A DNA stretch of 64,000 bases from Paenibacillus sonchi. GTDB lineage: Bacteria; Bacillota; Bacilli; Paenibacillales; Paenibacillaceae. The position numbers were made by a program, and so were the translations under genes. Location: contig NZ_CP068595.1 of the NCBI RefSeq assembly GCF_016772475.1, forward strand, positions 7,378,001 to 7,442,000. Direction: 5' to 3'. Shown piece after piece: positions 8,825-18,713 of this stretch (position 1 is its first letter; each line of letters begins with the position of its first letter). The notes beneath the pieces are model-generated. The model saw only the letters and a program-made list of their open reading frames with translations, searched no databases and was not told the origin of the DNA.

Positions 8825-9694
8825 TTAACGCATTCGCAGATGTTTTGGAGTGACACCAAAGGCTTTTTTAAACATTCGGTCAAAATACCCCACGGTTTCA
8901 AATCCGGTCATTTCGGCAACTTCCGAAACGGTATTCCCCGTAGTCAGCATTAATTCTCTAGCCTTATTCAACCTGAACTGAATTAGATAGTCCACAGGAG
9001 AAGTATCCGTCCCTTCCTTAAAGCAGCGCAACGCCTCGCTTTTACTTACCTTTGCAGCAGATGCAATATCCAAAAGGCGAAGTTTCTCCCTATAGTTCTC
9101 ATAAATGTACTCCAGCATCATCCGCAGCCGTGCCTGAGTGTTCAGAAAACTAGGTGTTTGTGGCAATTCCATGCAGGAGTGCCGATGTAAGTACAAACTG
9201 CGCCATATGGACGCGATACCAATCTGAACGTCAATCTCTTTTGTTTCTTCCCCTGAATTCAATAGATGGAAGACAGTCTGCAAATTTCGTATGATCTCTT
9301 CTTGCCAATGAATACGGCTGCTCAAATATAAGCATGAAATGGAGGAGTACAGAAGGGGTTGTACAAATTTTTGGTATACCGTCTGATTACCACCCGACAC
9401 TAACTCCGGAGAAAACACGATGTTGGGCACAATCGCTCTCCTACTAGCTTTATAACCGTGAATAATCCTCGTATTTATGAAAATCCCATCTCCTTCGCTG
9501 AGCGGCACGGACTTTTCGCCTATCCAATAGTCCGCATGCCCTTCCTGGATGAAAGCAAATTCCACTTCATCATGCCAGTGGCGGTTAATGCAGTGATTTG
9601 AAAACTGTGCGGTATCGTCTACATAATATTCAATCGGAAATTGCCGGGAGCCGTGTGTTGCCATCTCCTTCATTTGTTCGTCCGTGACTACCAC
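8825..9694 (-). CDS. AraC-family regulator with cupin sensor
   Basis: This 289-residue protein has an N-terminal cupin-like ligand domain (NRHWHDEVEFAFIQEGHADYWI) and a C-terminal AraC double helix-turn-helix at about 190-289 (LLDIASAAKVSKSEALRCF, VGYFDRMFKKAFGVTPKHLR). The start is GTG behind AAAGGGGGGAG. It is divergent from the MFS transporter at 9836 across a 141-bp AT-rich gap and probably controls it. The ligand is unknown, probably a small metabolite. Confidence 0.9.
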   Translation of the reverse strand: MVVTDEQMKEMATHGSRQFPIEYYVDDTAQFSNHCINRHWHDEVEFAFIQEGHADYWIGEKSVPLSEGDGIFINTRIIHGYKASRRAIVPNIVFSPELVSGGNQTVYQKFVQPLLYSSISCLYLSSRIHWQEEIIRNLQTVFHLLNSGEETKEIDVQIGIASIWRSLYLHRHSCMELPQTPSFLNTQARLRMMLEYIYENYREKLRLLDIASAAKVSKSEALRCFKEGTDTSPVDYLIQFRLNKARELMLTTGNTVSEVAEMTGFETVGYFDRMFKKAFGVTPKHLRMR

Positions 9695-9835
9695 AACTCT
9701 CCCCCCTTTTGGCGATATAGTACTACATTATGAATTAATTATGCAAGAAAAACACTATTTCTCTGTGATATATTTGAACTCGTGTTCAGAAATTTCCCTG
9801 GACTCCCGTTTTCGACAACATCGCAGGAGGGTACT

Positions 9836-11026
9836 ATGGCAAGACTTCTATTATTGATTATCTTCATTGCATTTATCAGCTTGGGGATCCCAGATTCACT
9901 TTTTGGCACAGCTTGGCCAGCCATTAACCAAGAGTTCGGATTACCGGTTTCGGCAGCAGGATACGTCACATTCGCCATTTCTGGATGTACAATCATTTCG
10001 AGTTTGATTAGCGCTAAGGTGATTAACAAGTACGGTACCGGCAAGGTCACTGCAATCAGCGTCATTATGACTGCTGCTGCACTGCTGGGCTTCGCTTATT
10101 CATCGAATATACTATGGTTGTGCCTGTTTGCTCTTCCGCTCGGACTGGGAGCTGGAGCTGTAGATTCGGGGCTCAACAACTACGTGGCGCTCCATTATAA
10201 AGCCAGCCATATGAATCTTCTGCATTGCTTTTATGGTGTCGGGGTTTCCATCAGTCCTTATCTGATGTCACTTTCGCTTTCTGAACAGAACAACTGGCGG
10301 GAAGGTTATTACACGGTTTCTCTGATTCAGGGTGTTATCGCACTCATCGTCTTGCTAACCTTGCCTGTATGGAAGAAAGCTAACCGGAGCCTTCAAGAAG
10401 ACAGGGGGAATGTATCCAAAACAGTCAGTCTTGCCTATCTGTTTAGGCTACCTTCAGCAAGAGCGGCATGGATGACCTTTATCAGTTCCTGTGCAATCGA
10501 GACAACCGCAGGCATCTGGGGAAGCACTTTCCTGGTACATACCAAAGGCTTGTCCGTAGAAAGTGCAGCCAAATACCTCACCTTGTATTATATAGGGATG
10601 ACAGCAGGAAGACTGCTCTCTGGTCTCCTAGCAGATAAGCTGTCGAGCTGGAAATTGATCCACATTGGACAAAGCATCCTAGCCGCCGCGCTAATAACAC
10701 TTATGCTACCCATTCAATCAGAATTCTCTGCTTTCGCCCTGTTCATGGTCGGTTTTGGAATCGCGCCTATTTTCCCCAACCTCACCCATCTGACACCAGC
10801 AAATTTCGGAAAAGACATCTCACAGTCGATGATGGGAGCCCAGATGGCTGCCTCCTATGTGGGGATTACAATAATGCCGCCACTGTTTGGTTTACTGGCG
10901 CAAGGGATTGGTATGAAGTTATTCCCCTATTATCTGGCGGCTCTATTCGTAATCATGATCTTGTCGATAACAACACTAATAAGAAGATTGAAAAAACAAA
11001 ACCTATATGCTCCCGCCAAAAAGTAA
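9836..11026 (+). CDS. MFS transporter
   Basis: This 396-residue integral membrane protein has about 12 hydrophobic helices. Loop motifs include SAKVINKYGTGKVTA after helix 2 and GRLLSGLLADKLSSWK near helix 8, typical of the fucose-permease-like branch of the major facilitator superfamily. ATG 9836 follows GCAGGAGGG with 4-5 bp spacing; an upstream GTG at 9782 lacks a site. The substrate may be a sugar or a drug, and the sequence does not decide. The neighbouring divergent AraC regulator is the likely controller. Confidence 0.88.
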   Translation: MARLLLLIIFIAFISLGIPDSLFGTAWPAINQEFGLPVSAAGYVTFAISGCTIISSLISAKVINKYGTGKVTAISVIMTAAALLGFAYSSNILWLCLFALPLGLGAGAVDSGLNNYVALHYKASHMNLLHCFYGVGVSISPYLMSLSLSEQNNWREGYYTVSLIQGVIALIVLLTLPVWKKANRSLQEDRGNVSKTVSLAYLFRLPSARAAWMTFISSCAIETTAGIWGSTFLVHTKGLSVESAAKYLTLYYIGMTAGRLLSGLLADKLSSWKLIHIGQSILAAALITLMLPIQSEFSAFALFMVGFGIAPIFPNLTHLTPANFGKDISQSMMGAQMAASYVGITIMPPLFGLLAQGIGMKLFPYYLAALFVIMILSITTLIRRLKKQNLYAPAKK

Positions 11027-11107
11027 AAAAATCCAAGGGATAAACCCTTTTGTCACCAATACAAAACAAATTTAACATGGGTTCTGATAGTTGAAGCATA
11101 CAAATGA

Positions 11108-11133
11108 GACGAAGCGGAGAATCCAGCTTCGTC
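11108..11133. terminator. Terminator hairpin after the MFS gene
   Basis: An 8-bp stem GACGAAGC/GCTTCGTC with a 10-base loop is followed by TTATTTCTTTT on the plus strand. It sits between the MFS gene and the GH78 relic. Confidence 0.65.
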
Positions 11134-11154
11134 TTATTTCTTTTACAACTGTTG

Positions 11155-11907
11155 TCATTTTATATAGCTTAACTGTTCATCCATCTGATCCAGCAATTCT
11201 GCTGGCAGTGAATAGATCGCAGCCAGATCCCGGAGGGAGGACACACCTACGGAAGCGCCCAGATCATTCGGATTAATTCCAGCCTGTTCAGATATCATTG
11301 TCCGGATTAAGGATGCAGCCTCATCGTGGCGCAGCAGCTCAACCAGCGGGGTTCTTGTGCTCATTTCCCTCAAATAACTCTTTGACGGCAGGTAGTGGAT
11401 TGAATAGCTGCCGCTCTGCAATTCCAGCCGTACCTCTTCTCCCTGCTGCTCACCGGTGATGCCGGCCTGCTCCCAAGTAAGACCGTTGACCTCTATATCC
11501 TTTAAATGGGTATGGGTAATCGAACGCGGGCTGATGCGTTAAAAGGTATTTCGAAATTGAAGCCTAAATGCCCTTGCTCATTGATATCCCAGCCACGCTG
11601 CGATACATCCATTCCACAATTGCGCCGTAGGCATAATGGTTCAAGGAATTCATACCTGTACCGCTAATCGTTCCGTCCGGTAGGATGGAATTCCACCGTT
11701 CCCAAATGGTCGTTGCACCCAGCTTCACGGCATTAAAGCCAGCTCGGGTAATCGTCATTGAGCAAAAGGGTATAAGCAAGATCGTTGCAGCCATGGGTTG
11801 TCAGTACATGATTTAAGTAAGGTGTCCCGACAAACCCTGTTTTCAGATGATTGCGGTCTGCTTTTAACCGCATGCGCAGAGCCTCAACAACTTTGCCGCT
11901 GTACCCC
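11155..11907 (-). pseudogene. C-terminal relic of a GH78 alpha-L-rhamnosidase, several frameshifts
   Basis: Pieces of a GH78 C-terminus follow in order but in different frames. LKTGFVGTPYLNHVLTTHG and NDDYPSWL come first. A +1 A near 11740 (TTTAATGCC where TTTATGCC would keep frame) precedes GATTIWERWNSILPDG and MNSLNHYAYGAIVEWMYRSV. Then come NEQGHLGFNFEIPFNASARV and a final 130-residue stretch ending DQMDEQLSYIK. About 600 N-terminal residues and part of the barrel end are missing. The upstream edge is fused to an FGGY kinase fragment. Compare the intact GH78 at 25436-28168. No function is expected. Confidence 0.75.
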
Positions 11908-12663
11908 TTCAACCGCCATCCCTGGTTGATAGGCTCCGGTACCAATTGATGCTGCAATCTGGTCATGGCATCCGGATACGATGATGATATTTCTGCCGAT
12001 GCCCAGTTCCTCCGCCACCGAGCTTCTAATCTTCCCGGCAATAGTACCAATCTGAACCGGATTGGGCATCCAAGCCTTGTCGATACCGGCATATTCCAGA
12101 ATAGCTTCATCCCACTTCAGATGATTGATATCAAAAGCCATCGTCCGGCTGGCCAGAGAGTAATCCATCTGCTGCACACCGCTCAGCATATAGACGATAA
12201 AATCGCCGAAACAGCAAATGCCTTGGCATTCTGTTGCCTGACCCGGCCGTTGTTCGCGAGAATACATCAGCTTGGAAACGCTGTACATCGGATTCGGATT
12301 CAAGCCCGTCGTTCGGGTTATATACGCTTTGCCAAAATGATTGGTCAAGCGGTCGCATTGCTCTTGACCATCGGGATGCGTATATAACAGAGAAGGAGCC
12401 ATGGGCTCCATTTGGTGGTTCAGCCATATAGCAGCTTCTCCGAAGGAAGTCACTCCGATCGCTTCTAGAGGTACCTGGATCTGAAGTGCCGCTTCCCGCA
12501 AAACATCTTTGGTATAACTCCATACCATTTCCGCATCCAGAGTGTGTTTATCCGTCTGCTCTGTAGGGTACTCTTTATAGGCTTCACCCAGAAAGTGTCC
12601 TTCCCGGTTATAGATCGTACATTTGCATCCGGTCGTCCCGATATCAATTCCCGCAATAGCCAT
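11884..12663 (-). pseudogene. N-terminal half of an FGGY carbohydrate kinase, truncated
   Basis: Starting at ATG 12663 behind GGAGGTGAACAAC, the frame encodes the first FGGY domain: GIDIGTTGCKCTIYN (phosphate-binding loop), ITRTTGLNPNPMYSVSKLMY and SGCHDQIAASIGTGAYQPGM. Homology stops near 11907. The frame then runs a few codons into GH78 DNA and stops at 259 residues, where the family has about 500. The second ATP-binding domain is absent, so the enzyme cannot be active. A deletion between the kinase and a neighbouring rhamnosidase gene explains the join and suggests a lost rhamnose-type catabolic operon. Confidence 0.8.
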
Positions 12664-12804
12664 TGTTGTTCACCTCCATTTATAGCAAATTTGCTTTGCT
12701 CCTTGATGATCTTAACATTTGATCTATTAATCGAAATAGTAATATTCGTTCCGATAAATAGTCATTTTGTTTATAGGCAACCTTAATTCGCAAACAAAAA
12801 AACA

Positions 12805-12847
12805 AAACCGCCCCGGGCAGCTGTTGTATGGCTGCCCGGGGCGGTTT
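12805..12847 (-). terminator. Terminator of the GH3 gene
   Basis: A perfect 17-bp stem with a 9-base loop is followed on the minus strand by TTTTGTTTTTTTG. It lies 22 bp after the stop codon (12869-12871) that the GH3 gene would use if its C-terminal frameshift were repaired. Confidence 0.9.
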
Positions 12848-12930
12848 CTAATTCATAAATTCGTTATTTCAGTGAATTCGTAAACTTACATTTAATATAT
12901 TGGTTACACAAAATTGCAGGTCAGCCAAGG

Positions 12931-15414
12931 TTATGCTCTCTCCCCTGCTTCAATGGCCGAAACAATATCATCGATATTCTGTTGAGACCCCGGCATTTGC
13001 AAGTCATTTCCTGCTTTAATGCATAGCGGACTGGAGGATATAGGATACTTATGAATCTCATCAGTCAGTTTATTGGAAGTGTACCAATCGGTCATTACAA
13101 CCCCCGCAAAGCCCCATTCATCTCTTGCAGCGGATTGAATTAAATCAAAATGATTGGCTGCATGCGTCCCATTAATCAGATTGTAGGACGTCATAATGGA
13201 CAAAGGTCTTGATTCTTTCACTGCGATTTCAAAACCTTTAAGATAAATTTCACGTAACGTCCGTTCACTGACATGCGCATTAGTAAACATTCGATTATCT
13301 TCATGGTTATTCGCAGCAAAATGCTTTAATGTCGTACCCTGACCGGGATAGTATTGTACCCCTCTTGTTTCAGCTGCTGCACATTTTCCTGTAAGCAACG
13401 GATCTTCAGAATAATATTCAAAATTACGTCCGCACAAAGGATTTCTGTGTATATTCATGCCAGGAGCCAACCAAAGGTGGACATGGAATTCCTGCATTTC
13501 CTTTCCGACAATCTTGCCAATGTGCTCAATTAAGTTCATATCCCATGATTGAGCAAGTGAAGTCGCAACCGGGATAGCTGTACAGTACTGATAATAATCC
13601 ACTGATCCTTCCGGTCCTGCTTCGGGGAGTGGATTATAATCAAATCCCATAATTTCTCCGCCAGGCAGCAATTCTCTGTCTGCAGTTGCTCTGAAATGGG
13701 GTGTTAGCCGTAAGCCTGCCGGCCCATCGGCCAGAACTATACTTCTAATCCCTCTATCTTCCAGTGTCGCAGTTTCTCCGCCAGCTCCTGGTACAGTAAT
13801 TGCTGCATTAGCGACGACAGTTGCCCGGCCTCCCGAGGTTCCCACACAAAGCTCCGCCATTTCTTGTACAGTAAGCTGGGCTATTAGCTCTTCTGAAGTA
13901 AATTGTTTATTTTTAACTTCATCAATTGTAATTTTGACATCCGGATACTGATCAAGGTATGTGGGTCTTTCGCTTTGATACTTTATTAACTGAAGCAGAA
14001 TCTCAGATGGATCTAGGGTCAATATTTTTGCATTTTCTTTTTCAAACGCTTCGGAGGCATAAGAATATGATGAGATGTTTCGGGAACTTATCTCTTCCAT
14101 CGGTTCATCCATCGGGAACAGATTTTTTAACTGCACGGTTTTGACGGTGCTGGATAAATGTATCGCGGCTTCAATTTTAGTGTTTCTGGAGGCATTGCCC
14201 ACACGGATATAATAGGTACCCGCTTCCATAACCCATGCCGCTTCCTTCTCACTATAGGATGCCATGCTGCTTACCGGAAAAGAAATGGTGAGTATCTCAT
14301 CTCCTCCGGGGGCAAGCAATTGTGTTTTGGCAAACGCAGATAATTCTTGATATGGTTTTTCCAATGATCCAGCCGGAGCAGAGGTATAGATTTGTACAAC
14401 TTCTCTGCCGGGATGAATTTTACCGATATTTTTAACCTCAACAGTAACCGATATATTCTCCTCATTCACCGTTATATCCAGCGTCTGGATTGAGAACTCT
14501 GTATACGCTTTCCCGTATCCAAAGCAATAGTTTGGCGTAATGTTGAACGTATCGAAATAGCGATAACCTACATAAATGCCTTCCGAGTAATATTCATCGT
14601 CTACATCTCCATTCATATGACTGTATGTATCGGAAGAAGGGTAGTCCAGATAGTTCGAGGCCCATGTATCAGTCAGCTTGCCGGATGGAACCGTCTTTCC
14701 GAACAAAACATCCGTTACTGCAAAACCGGTAATGTTTCCCAGCTGTCCGATCATCAGAATCGCATTAATCCCCTGAATTTGCAACAATTCCGTTGTATCT
14801 ATAATCCCTCCAATGTTTAACAATAGAATAAACTTTTTGTAGGAGGCGGCAAGTAAACGAATTGCCTCTAGTTCTTCTTCTGCTAATTGAAATTCTCCCC
14901 TGGTATTATTTCTGTCTTTACCTTCTCCGGAATTTCTGGCCAAAACATAAACCGCAGTATCTGTACCGGATTCATGAATATCTTTGGTCGTTACTGCCTG
15001 TACATGCGGTTCCAGAAAAGGATTTTTCAAATAGTAAAGAACGCCGGCAGACGATCCGTATTGTTTTTTTACAGCTTCCAGCTTCTCTGTGTATGTTTGC
15101 TTGGCTTGTGCCACACACTGGTCGTATTCACCCAGCCAATTCTTAGTTGTCACAGTATAACCCGCTTTTTCCAAACCTTGTTCAATAGCCACAACCACTC
15201 TGGAATTGACATCCCCGGATCCGGTGCCCCCTTTTACAGTATGTCTTGCCCCATTTCCGAAGAGAGCTACTTTTTTTGTTTGGGCTGATAACGGCAACGT
15301 TCCATCATTCTCCAACAACACCATGCAGTTAGCTGCAAGCGCACGAATGGTTTCCATGTGCGTCTGTTCTCTTTTACTGATTTCTGGCGACGTTGGTGCA
15401 TAAAATGTAGTCAT
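12931..15414 (-). CDS. GH3 beta-glucosidase-type enzyme, circularly permuted, C-terminus frameshifted
   Basis: The order of domains is the reverse of canonical GH3. The (alpha/beta)6 sandwich comes first (about 20-230, with SGEGKDR carrying the acid/base Glu), then a fibronectin-III-like domain (about 305-410), then the TIM barrel (about 520-827, VMTDW with nucleophile Asp776). The same order is known from Ruminococcus albus and Butyrivibrio enzymes. It has no signal peptide, so it is cytoplasmic. The start follows AAGGAGGATCTGA. The frame ends at AGERA, but the next frame continues SITLADLQFCVTNILNVSL to a stop at 12869, the usual GH3 end. One base is missing (or two extra) in the GAGAGAG tract at 12936-12942. 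The repaired protein is about 848 residues. Confidence 0.9.
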   Translation of the reverse strand: MTTFYAPTSPEISKREQTHMETIRALAANCMVLLENDGTLPLSAQTKKVALFGNGARHTVKGGTGSGDVNSRVVVAIEQGLEKAGYTVTTKNWLGEYDQCVAQAKQTYTEKLEAVKKQYGSSAGVLYYLKNPFLEPHVQAVTTKDIHESGTDTAVYVLARNSGEGKDRNNTRGEFQLAEEELEAIRLLAASYKKFILLLNIGGIIDTTELLQIQGINAILMIGQLGNITGFAVTDVLFGKTVPSGKLTDTWASNYLDYPSSDTYSHMNGDVDDEYYSEGIYVGYRYFDTFNITPNYCFGYGKAYTEFSIQTLDITVNEENISVTVEVKNIGKIHPGREVVQIYTSAPAGSLEKPYQELSAFAKTQLLAPGGDEILTISFPVSSMASYSEKEAAWVMEAGTYYIRVGNASRNTKIEAAIHLSSTVKTVQLKNLFPMDEPMEEISSRNISSYSYASEAFEKENAKILTLDPSEILLQLIKYQSERPTYLDQYPDVKITIDEVKNKQFTSEELIAQLTVQEMAELCVGTSGGRATVVANAAITVPGAGGETATLEDRGIRSIVLADGPAGLRLTPHFRATADRELLPGGEIMGFDYNPLPEAGPEGSVDYYQYCTAIPVATSLAQSWDMNLIEHIGKIVGKEMQEFHVHLWLAPGMNIHRNPLCGRNFEYYSEDPLLTGKCAAAETRGVQYYPGQGTTLKHFAANNHEDNRMFTNAHVSERTLREIYLKGFEIAVKESRPLSIMTSYNLINGTHAANHFDLIQSAARDEWGFAGVVMTDWYTSNKLTDEIHKYPISSSPLCIKAGNDLQMPGSQQNIDDIVSAIEAGERA

Positions 15415-15477
15415 TCAGATCCTCCTTTTTATCTTCAAAAGAATGCGCTTCCATCATACTGCTTTTACATGTTCCCA

Positions 15478-15494
15478 ACTTGCATAAGTTTATG
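15478..15494. promoter_or_regulatory. Candidate AraC operator upstream of GH3
   Basis: ACTTGCATAAGTTTATG lies 64 bp from the GH3 start. Nearly the same 17-mer (ACTTGCACAAGTTTACG) lies 68 bp from the isomerase start at 19816-19832. The match and equal spacing suggest one regulator, most simply the AraC protein encoded at 15610. Confidence 0.55.
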
Positions 15495-15609
15495 ATTAAG
15501 TAGCTACAAATTTACGGTGAAAGTTCTAGCGGCTTTTCCTTGAAAAGAGTCGAAATTAACGGCTTCAACTGATATAGTTAAATATATAGATTGAGGGGAA
15601 GACAAATGA

Positions 15610-16587
15610 ATGAAAAAGGAATTTGAAATTATAGACCACCCCAGTATCAAACATCTTAATATTTTCTTAGTGGATATGGACTATCGTACCTCTCATCTGC
15701 ATAGGGAACTGGAAATTGATCTCGTGCTTGAAGGCAAACTGGACATTCATTCCAAGCAACAGGTCTATCGATTGAACCCTGACTCCTCTATACTGTTAAA
15801 TACCAATCAGCCGCATGAAATCCGAACCTTAGAAAGCAAAACGACCATTTTATGCCTGCAGATTTCACCCCACTTTTGCAAAAACTATTTTCGGGGAATT
15901 TCCAATATTGTTTTTGATTCCGTAACTTTGGAGCAGCATATAACCGGAGATACCTATACATATATAAAATCCCTAATGATTGAAATGGCATGGCAGTATT
16001 TCGCAAGGCCAAAAGGCTTTGAATTTTCTTGCATGAGTATGCTGAATTTATTATTCGGGGTTCTTTTGAATAACCTGCCTTATCACCAAATTAGCGACGA
16101 TGAAAAAAACAAAACTATGGTAAAGGTTGAACGTTTGACCCGGATATTAAATTATATCGATGAGCATTATACCCACAAAATCCGTCTGTCCGATATCGCA
16201 GAAAATGAAGGTCTTTCGATGACCTACCTATCCCAGTTTATCAAAGAGAATCTAAATCAATCCTTTCAGGATTATGTAAACAACCTTCGCTTCAGTTATG
16301 CTAAAAAACTTCTAGCTGAAGGTATGAAACTGCTAGATATCTGCTTGGAATGCGGGTTCTCCGATTATAGATACATGAATAAAGCTTTCCTTGATAACGT
16401 TGGCTGTACACCCGGTGAATACAAGAAAAAGGTTTTGAAGGACAACATCACAAGAAGTATACCAAGCCCTTTAAATACGGTGGAAAACTATTATTCTGAG
16501 CAGAATACGCTAAATCTCTTACAAAAGCTGCGCCAGAAACATCTTTCTGTTCTTCGTGAATGTCCTAATCCTTTGCTAGGAATATAA
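15610..16587 (+). CDS. AraC-family regulator
   Basis: This 325-residue protein has an N-terminal cupin-like domain (HLHRELEIDLVLEGKLDI, NTNQPHEIRTL) and the AraC double helix-turn-helix at about 180-285 (LSDIAENEGLSMTYLSQFIKE, DYRYMNKAFLDNVGCTPGEY), plus a 40-residue tail. ATG 15610 follows GAGGGGAAG; another ATG at 15606 is out of frame. It is divergent from the GH3 gene and convergent with the aldolase operon. A shared 17-bp element before both suggests that it coordinates glycoside cleavage with sugar catabolism. Confidence 0.9.
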   Translation: MKKEFEIIDHPSIKHLNIFLVDMDYRTSHLHRELEIDLVLEGKLDIHSKQQVYRLNPDSSILLNTNQPHEIRTLESKTTILCLQISPHFCKNYFRGISNIVFDSVTLEQHITGDTYTYIKSLMIEMAWQYFARPKGFEFSCMSMLNLLFGVLLNNLPYHQISDDEKNKTMVKVERLTRILNYIDEHYTHKIRLSDIAENEGLSMTYLSQFIKENLNQSFQDYVNNLRFSYAKKLLAEGMKLLDICLECGFSDYRYMNKAFLDNVGCTPGEYKKKVLKDNITRSIPSPLNTVENYYSEQNTLNLLQKLRQKHLSVLRECPNPLLGI

Positions 16588-16605
16588 AAATAAACATCAA
16601 ACATA

Positions 16606-16644
16606 AAAATCAGCGATTCTCCGTTTAAGAGAATCGCTGATTTT
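16606..16644. terminator. Bidirectional terminator, AraC / aldolase
   Basis: A perfect 16-bp stem with the 7-base loop CGTTTAA and A/T runs on both sides, between convergent genes. Confidence 0.9.
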
Positions 16645-16664
16645 ATTTTCGCCTAAAATAAGTG

Positions 16665-17522
16665 TCAAGCCTTGTTATAAGAATCAAACAAGTCCATTTT
16701 TTCCATGACTTTTTCTTTAATCGATTCAACCGTTGCCGGAATCAAATCAATCATTCCCTTGTTGAAAGAGGTGAAATGACGGAACATCGCTTCCACAGCA
16801 GCTGTGTTGATATCTGTAAAGATATTCACTTTGCTGATCCCTGACCGAATGGCTTGTTTAAAATCAGAATCGCTTAATCCGGAGCCCCCATGCAGAACCA
16901 AAGGAACGGAAGTCGTTCTATAGATCGTTTCTATTCTCTCAAAATCCAGCATAGGCGGACGTTTATAAGCTCCGTGTGCAGTTCCTACCGCGATGGCCAG
17001 GGCATCGATACCGGTTTGATCTACGAAATTCTTCGCTATTTTAGGATCCGTAAATAATGCGCTGGGATCCTCCGTTGCATGTTCACCTTCATATGAACCT
17101 TCATTATCGCCCACATGACCTAATTCCCCTTCAATAGTAGCGCCGAAGGAATGCGCGAGCTTCGCCATCTCTTTAACTTTACGGACATTCACATCATACG
17201 ATTCCAGAGAACAATCATACATGATGGATGTAAATCCAAGCTCCAGCGCCTTTGCGCACGCACCCTCTGTCATACCGTGGTCCAAATGAATGGCGACCGG
17301 GACTTTGGCCTTCTTCGCCATAGGAATTAAATAGTAAGCTGCTTCCTCCAATGGACAGTAAGAGAAAAATACCTCCGCAGTCCCCATTATTACCGGAGAA
17401 CTCGCTTGCTCCGCAGCTGCAATAATGCCTCTTGCCATTTCCAGATTCACAGCATTGAACATGCCTATACCATACTTCCCTTTTCGTGCCGGCAGCAAAA
17501 CTTCGTTCATATTCACTAACAT
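16665..17522 (-). CDS. Class II ketose-bisphosphate aldolase
   Basis: This 285-residue zinc aldolase of the FbaA/GatY/IolJ family shows the zinc-binding HLDHG, FTSIMYDCSLES, EGELGHVGDNEG and LHGGSGLSDSDF with the phosphate-binding VNIFTDIN. I chose ATG 17522 because GAGGGGG sits 9 bp upstream; longer in-frame versions reach into the kinase gene without a ribosome site. It splits a ketose phosphate into DHAP and an aldehyde. It is the last gene of an operon with an isomerase and a PfkB kinase; the gap to the kinase is 22 bp. Confidence 0.92.
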   Translation of the reverse strand: MLVNMNEVLLPARKGKYGIGMFNAVNLEMARGIIAAAEQASSPVIMGTAEVFFSYCPLEEAAYYLIPMAKKAKVPVAIHLDHGMTEGACAKALELGFTSIMYDCSLESYDVNVRKVKEMAKLAHSFGATIEGELGHVGDNEGSYEGEHATEDPSALFTDPKIAKNFVDQTGIDALAIAVGTAHGAYKRPPMLDFERIETIYRTTSVPLVLHGGSGLSDSDFKQAIRSGISKVNIFTDINTAAVEAMFRHFTSFNKGMIDLIPATVESIKEKVMEKMDLFDSYNKA

Positions 17523-17544
17523 CTTCCCAACCCCCTCGTTTACA

Positions 17545-18681
17545 TTACATTTGACAAATTTTTCGTTTTTCCCAACCACTATTAATTTTCTGCTGGAGCT
17601 CTTCAATTGCAAGTAATCCACTTAATGGATCAAACTCGGTTACACAGGAGGCCCCTGCCGCAGCAGCCAACTGAAGGCTTTGTTTAAGGGAGTATCCATT
17701 TAACATGGCGTACAAGAAAGCGGCGATACTCGTATCCCCGGCACCTGTTGCCGATACAAGGCGATCCGGAATATAGCTTTCTTCAAAATGCTCCAGTTCT
17801 GTCCATTCGGAAATGCACATATCCGGAATAGACAACTGGTTAAAAATATCTTCATTTTCTGCCCGGTAATACAATCCTAACGCACCGCATTTCAATAATA
17901 ATACTTTTGCCCCCATACCCAGAATTTTATCGGCCAAAGGTTTTACGTCCTCGCTGATTGACAATATTTCAATGATGTCTTTTCCGGCAGCCCGTTGTTG
18001 CCAGTCGACGTATCGCTCATGGTCAATCATGTAACAGAGTTCTTCGATACTCGGAACAAAAATATCAACGTAAGGAAGTATCCTGCGCAGAATAGTTTCC
18101 CAGTCCACATGGCCTGCTTCAGACTTGGGATCCACAGCAGCCATATCCAGAGATGTAACAACCCCTATTTCTTTTACCATCTTAAATATCCGTATTAGCT
18201 GCTCGCCTTCATGTTCATACATCCGCTTCATCAACGGCGGATAGCCGAAATGGAACAAATTCGCTTCCTTGATAGCATCCAGAGAGAGGTCCTCATAAGT
18301 AAAGGTATTGTTGCTTCCGGGACTATGCAGAAAGATCCGGTCAACTCCGGGAGCAGCCAAAACGATGGTATACGATGTATTTGAATCATTGCTTACAGCC
18401 ATATAACTTGTATCCACATAGTCATTTAAAAGATCAAGAACAAGCTTTCCGAAGGCATCTTGTCCGATTTTCCCGTTTAGACTGACGTTTGCACCGAATA
18501 AGTTCAAAGCCAGGCCGGTATTTGCCACGACCCCGCCGGTATGAATATCGGCACCCTGCATATGGACCAATTTCCCTGGCAACAGGATATCATTGAGATT
18601 GGAGTTTTTATCGAGCGGGAATTTCGGCGTAATATCCAGACATACATGTCCTGCTACGACAACTTTTTTCTTGTGGGGCAA
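17545..18681 (-). CDS. PfkB-family carbohydrate kinase
   Basis: This ribokinase-fold sugar kinase has about 378 residues. The N-terminal motif is GHVCLDITPKF, the substrate region GGVVANTGLALNLFG, and the C-terminal ATP/anion-hole motif SATGAGDTSIAAFLYAML with catalytic Asp in GAGD. TTG 18681 is preferred because AAGGAGGTG lies 8 bp upstream. The in-frame ATG 18708 has only a weak site and lies 5 bp after the isomerase stop. It is probably the phosphorylation step between the upstream isomerase and the downstream aldolase. The exact sugar is not clear. Confidence 0.9.
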   Translation of the reverse strand: MPHKKKVVVAGHVCLDITPKFPLDKNSNLNDILLPGKLVHMQGADIHTGGVVANTGLALNLFGANVSLNGKIGQDAFGKLVLDLLNDYVDTSYMAVSNDSNTSYTIVLAAPGVDRIFLHSPGSNNTFTYEDLSLDAIKEANLFHFGYPPLMKRMYEHEGEQLIRIFKMVKEIGVVTSLDMAAVDPKSEAGHVDWETILRRILPYVDIFVPSIEELCYMIDHERYVDWQQRAAGKDIIEILSISEDVKPLADKILGMGAKVLLLKCGALGLYYRAENEDIFNQLSIPDMCISEWTELEHFEESYIPDRLVSATGAGDTSIAAFLYAMLNGYSLKQSLQLAAAAGASCVTEFDPLSGLLAIEELQQKINSGWEKRKICQM

Positions 18682-18713
18682 TGTCTCCGCACCTCCTTGG
18701 ATAGGCATTACTG

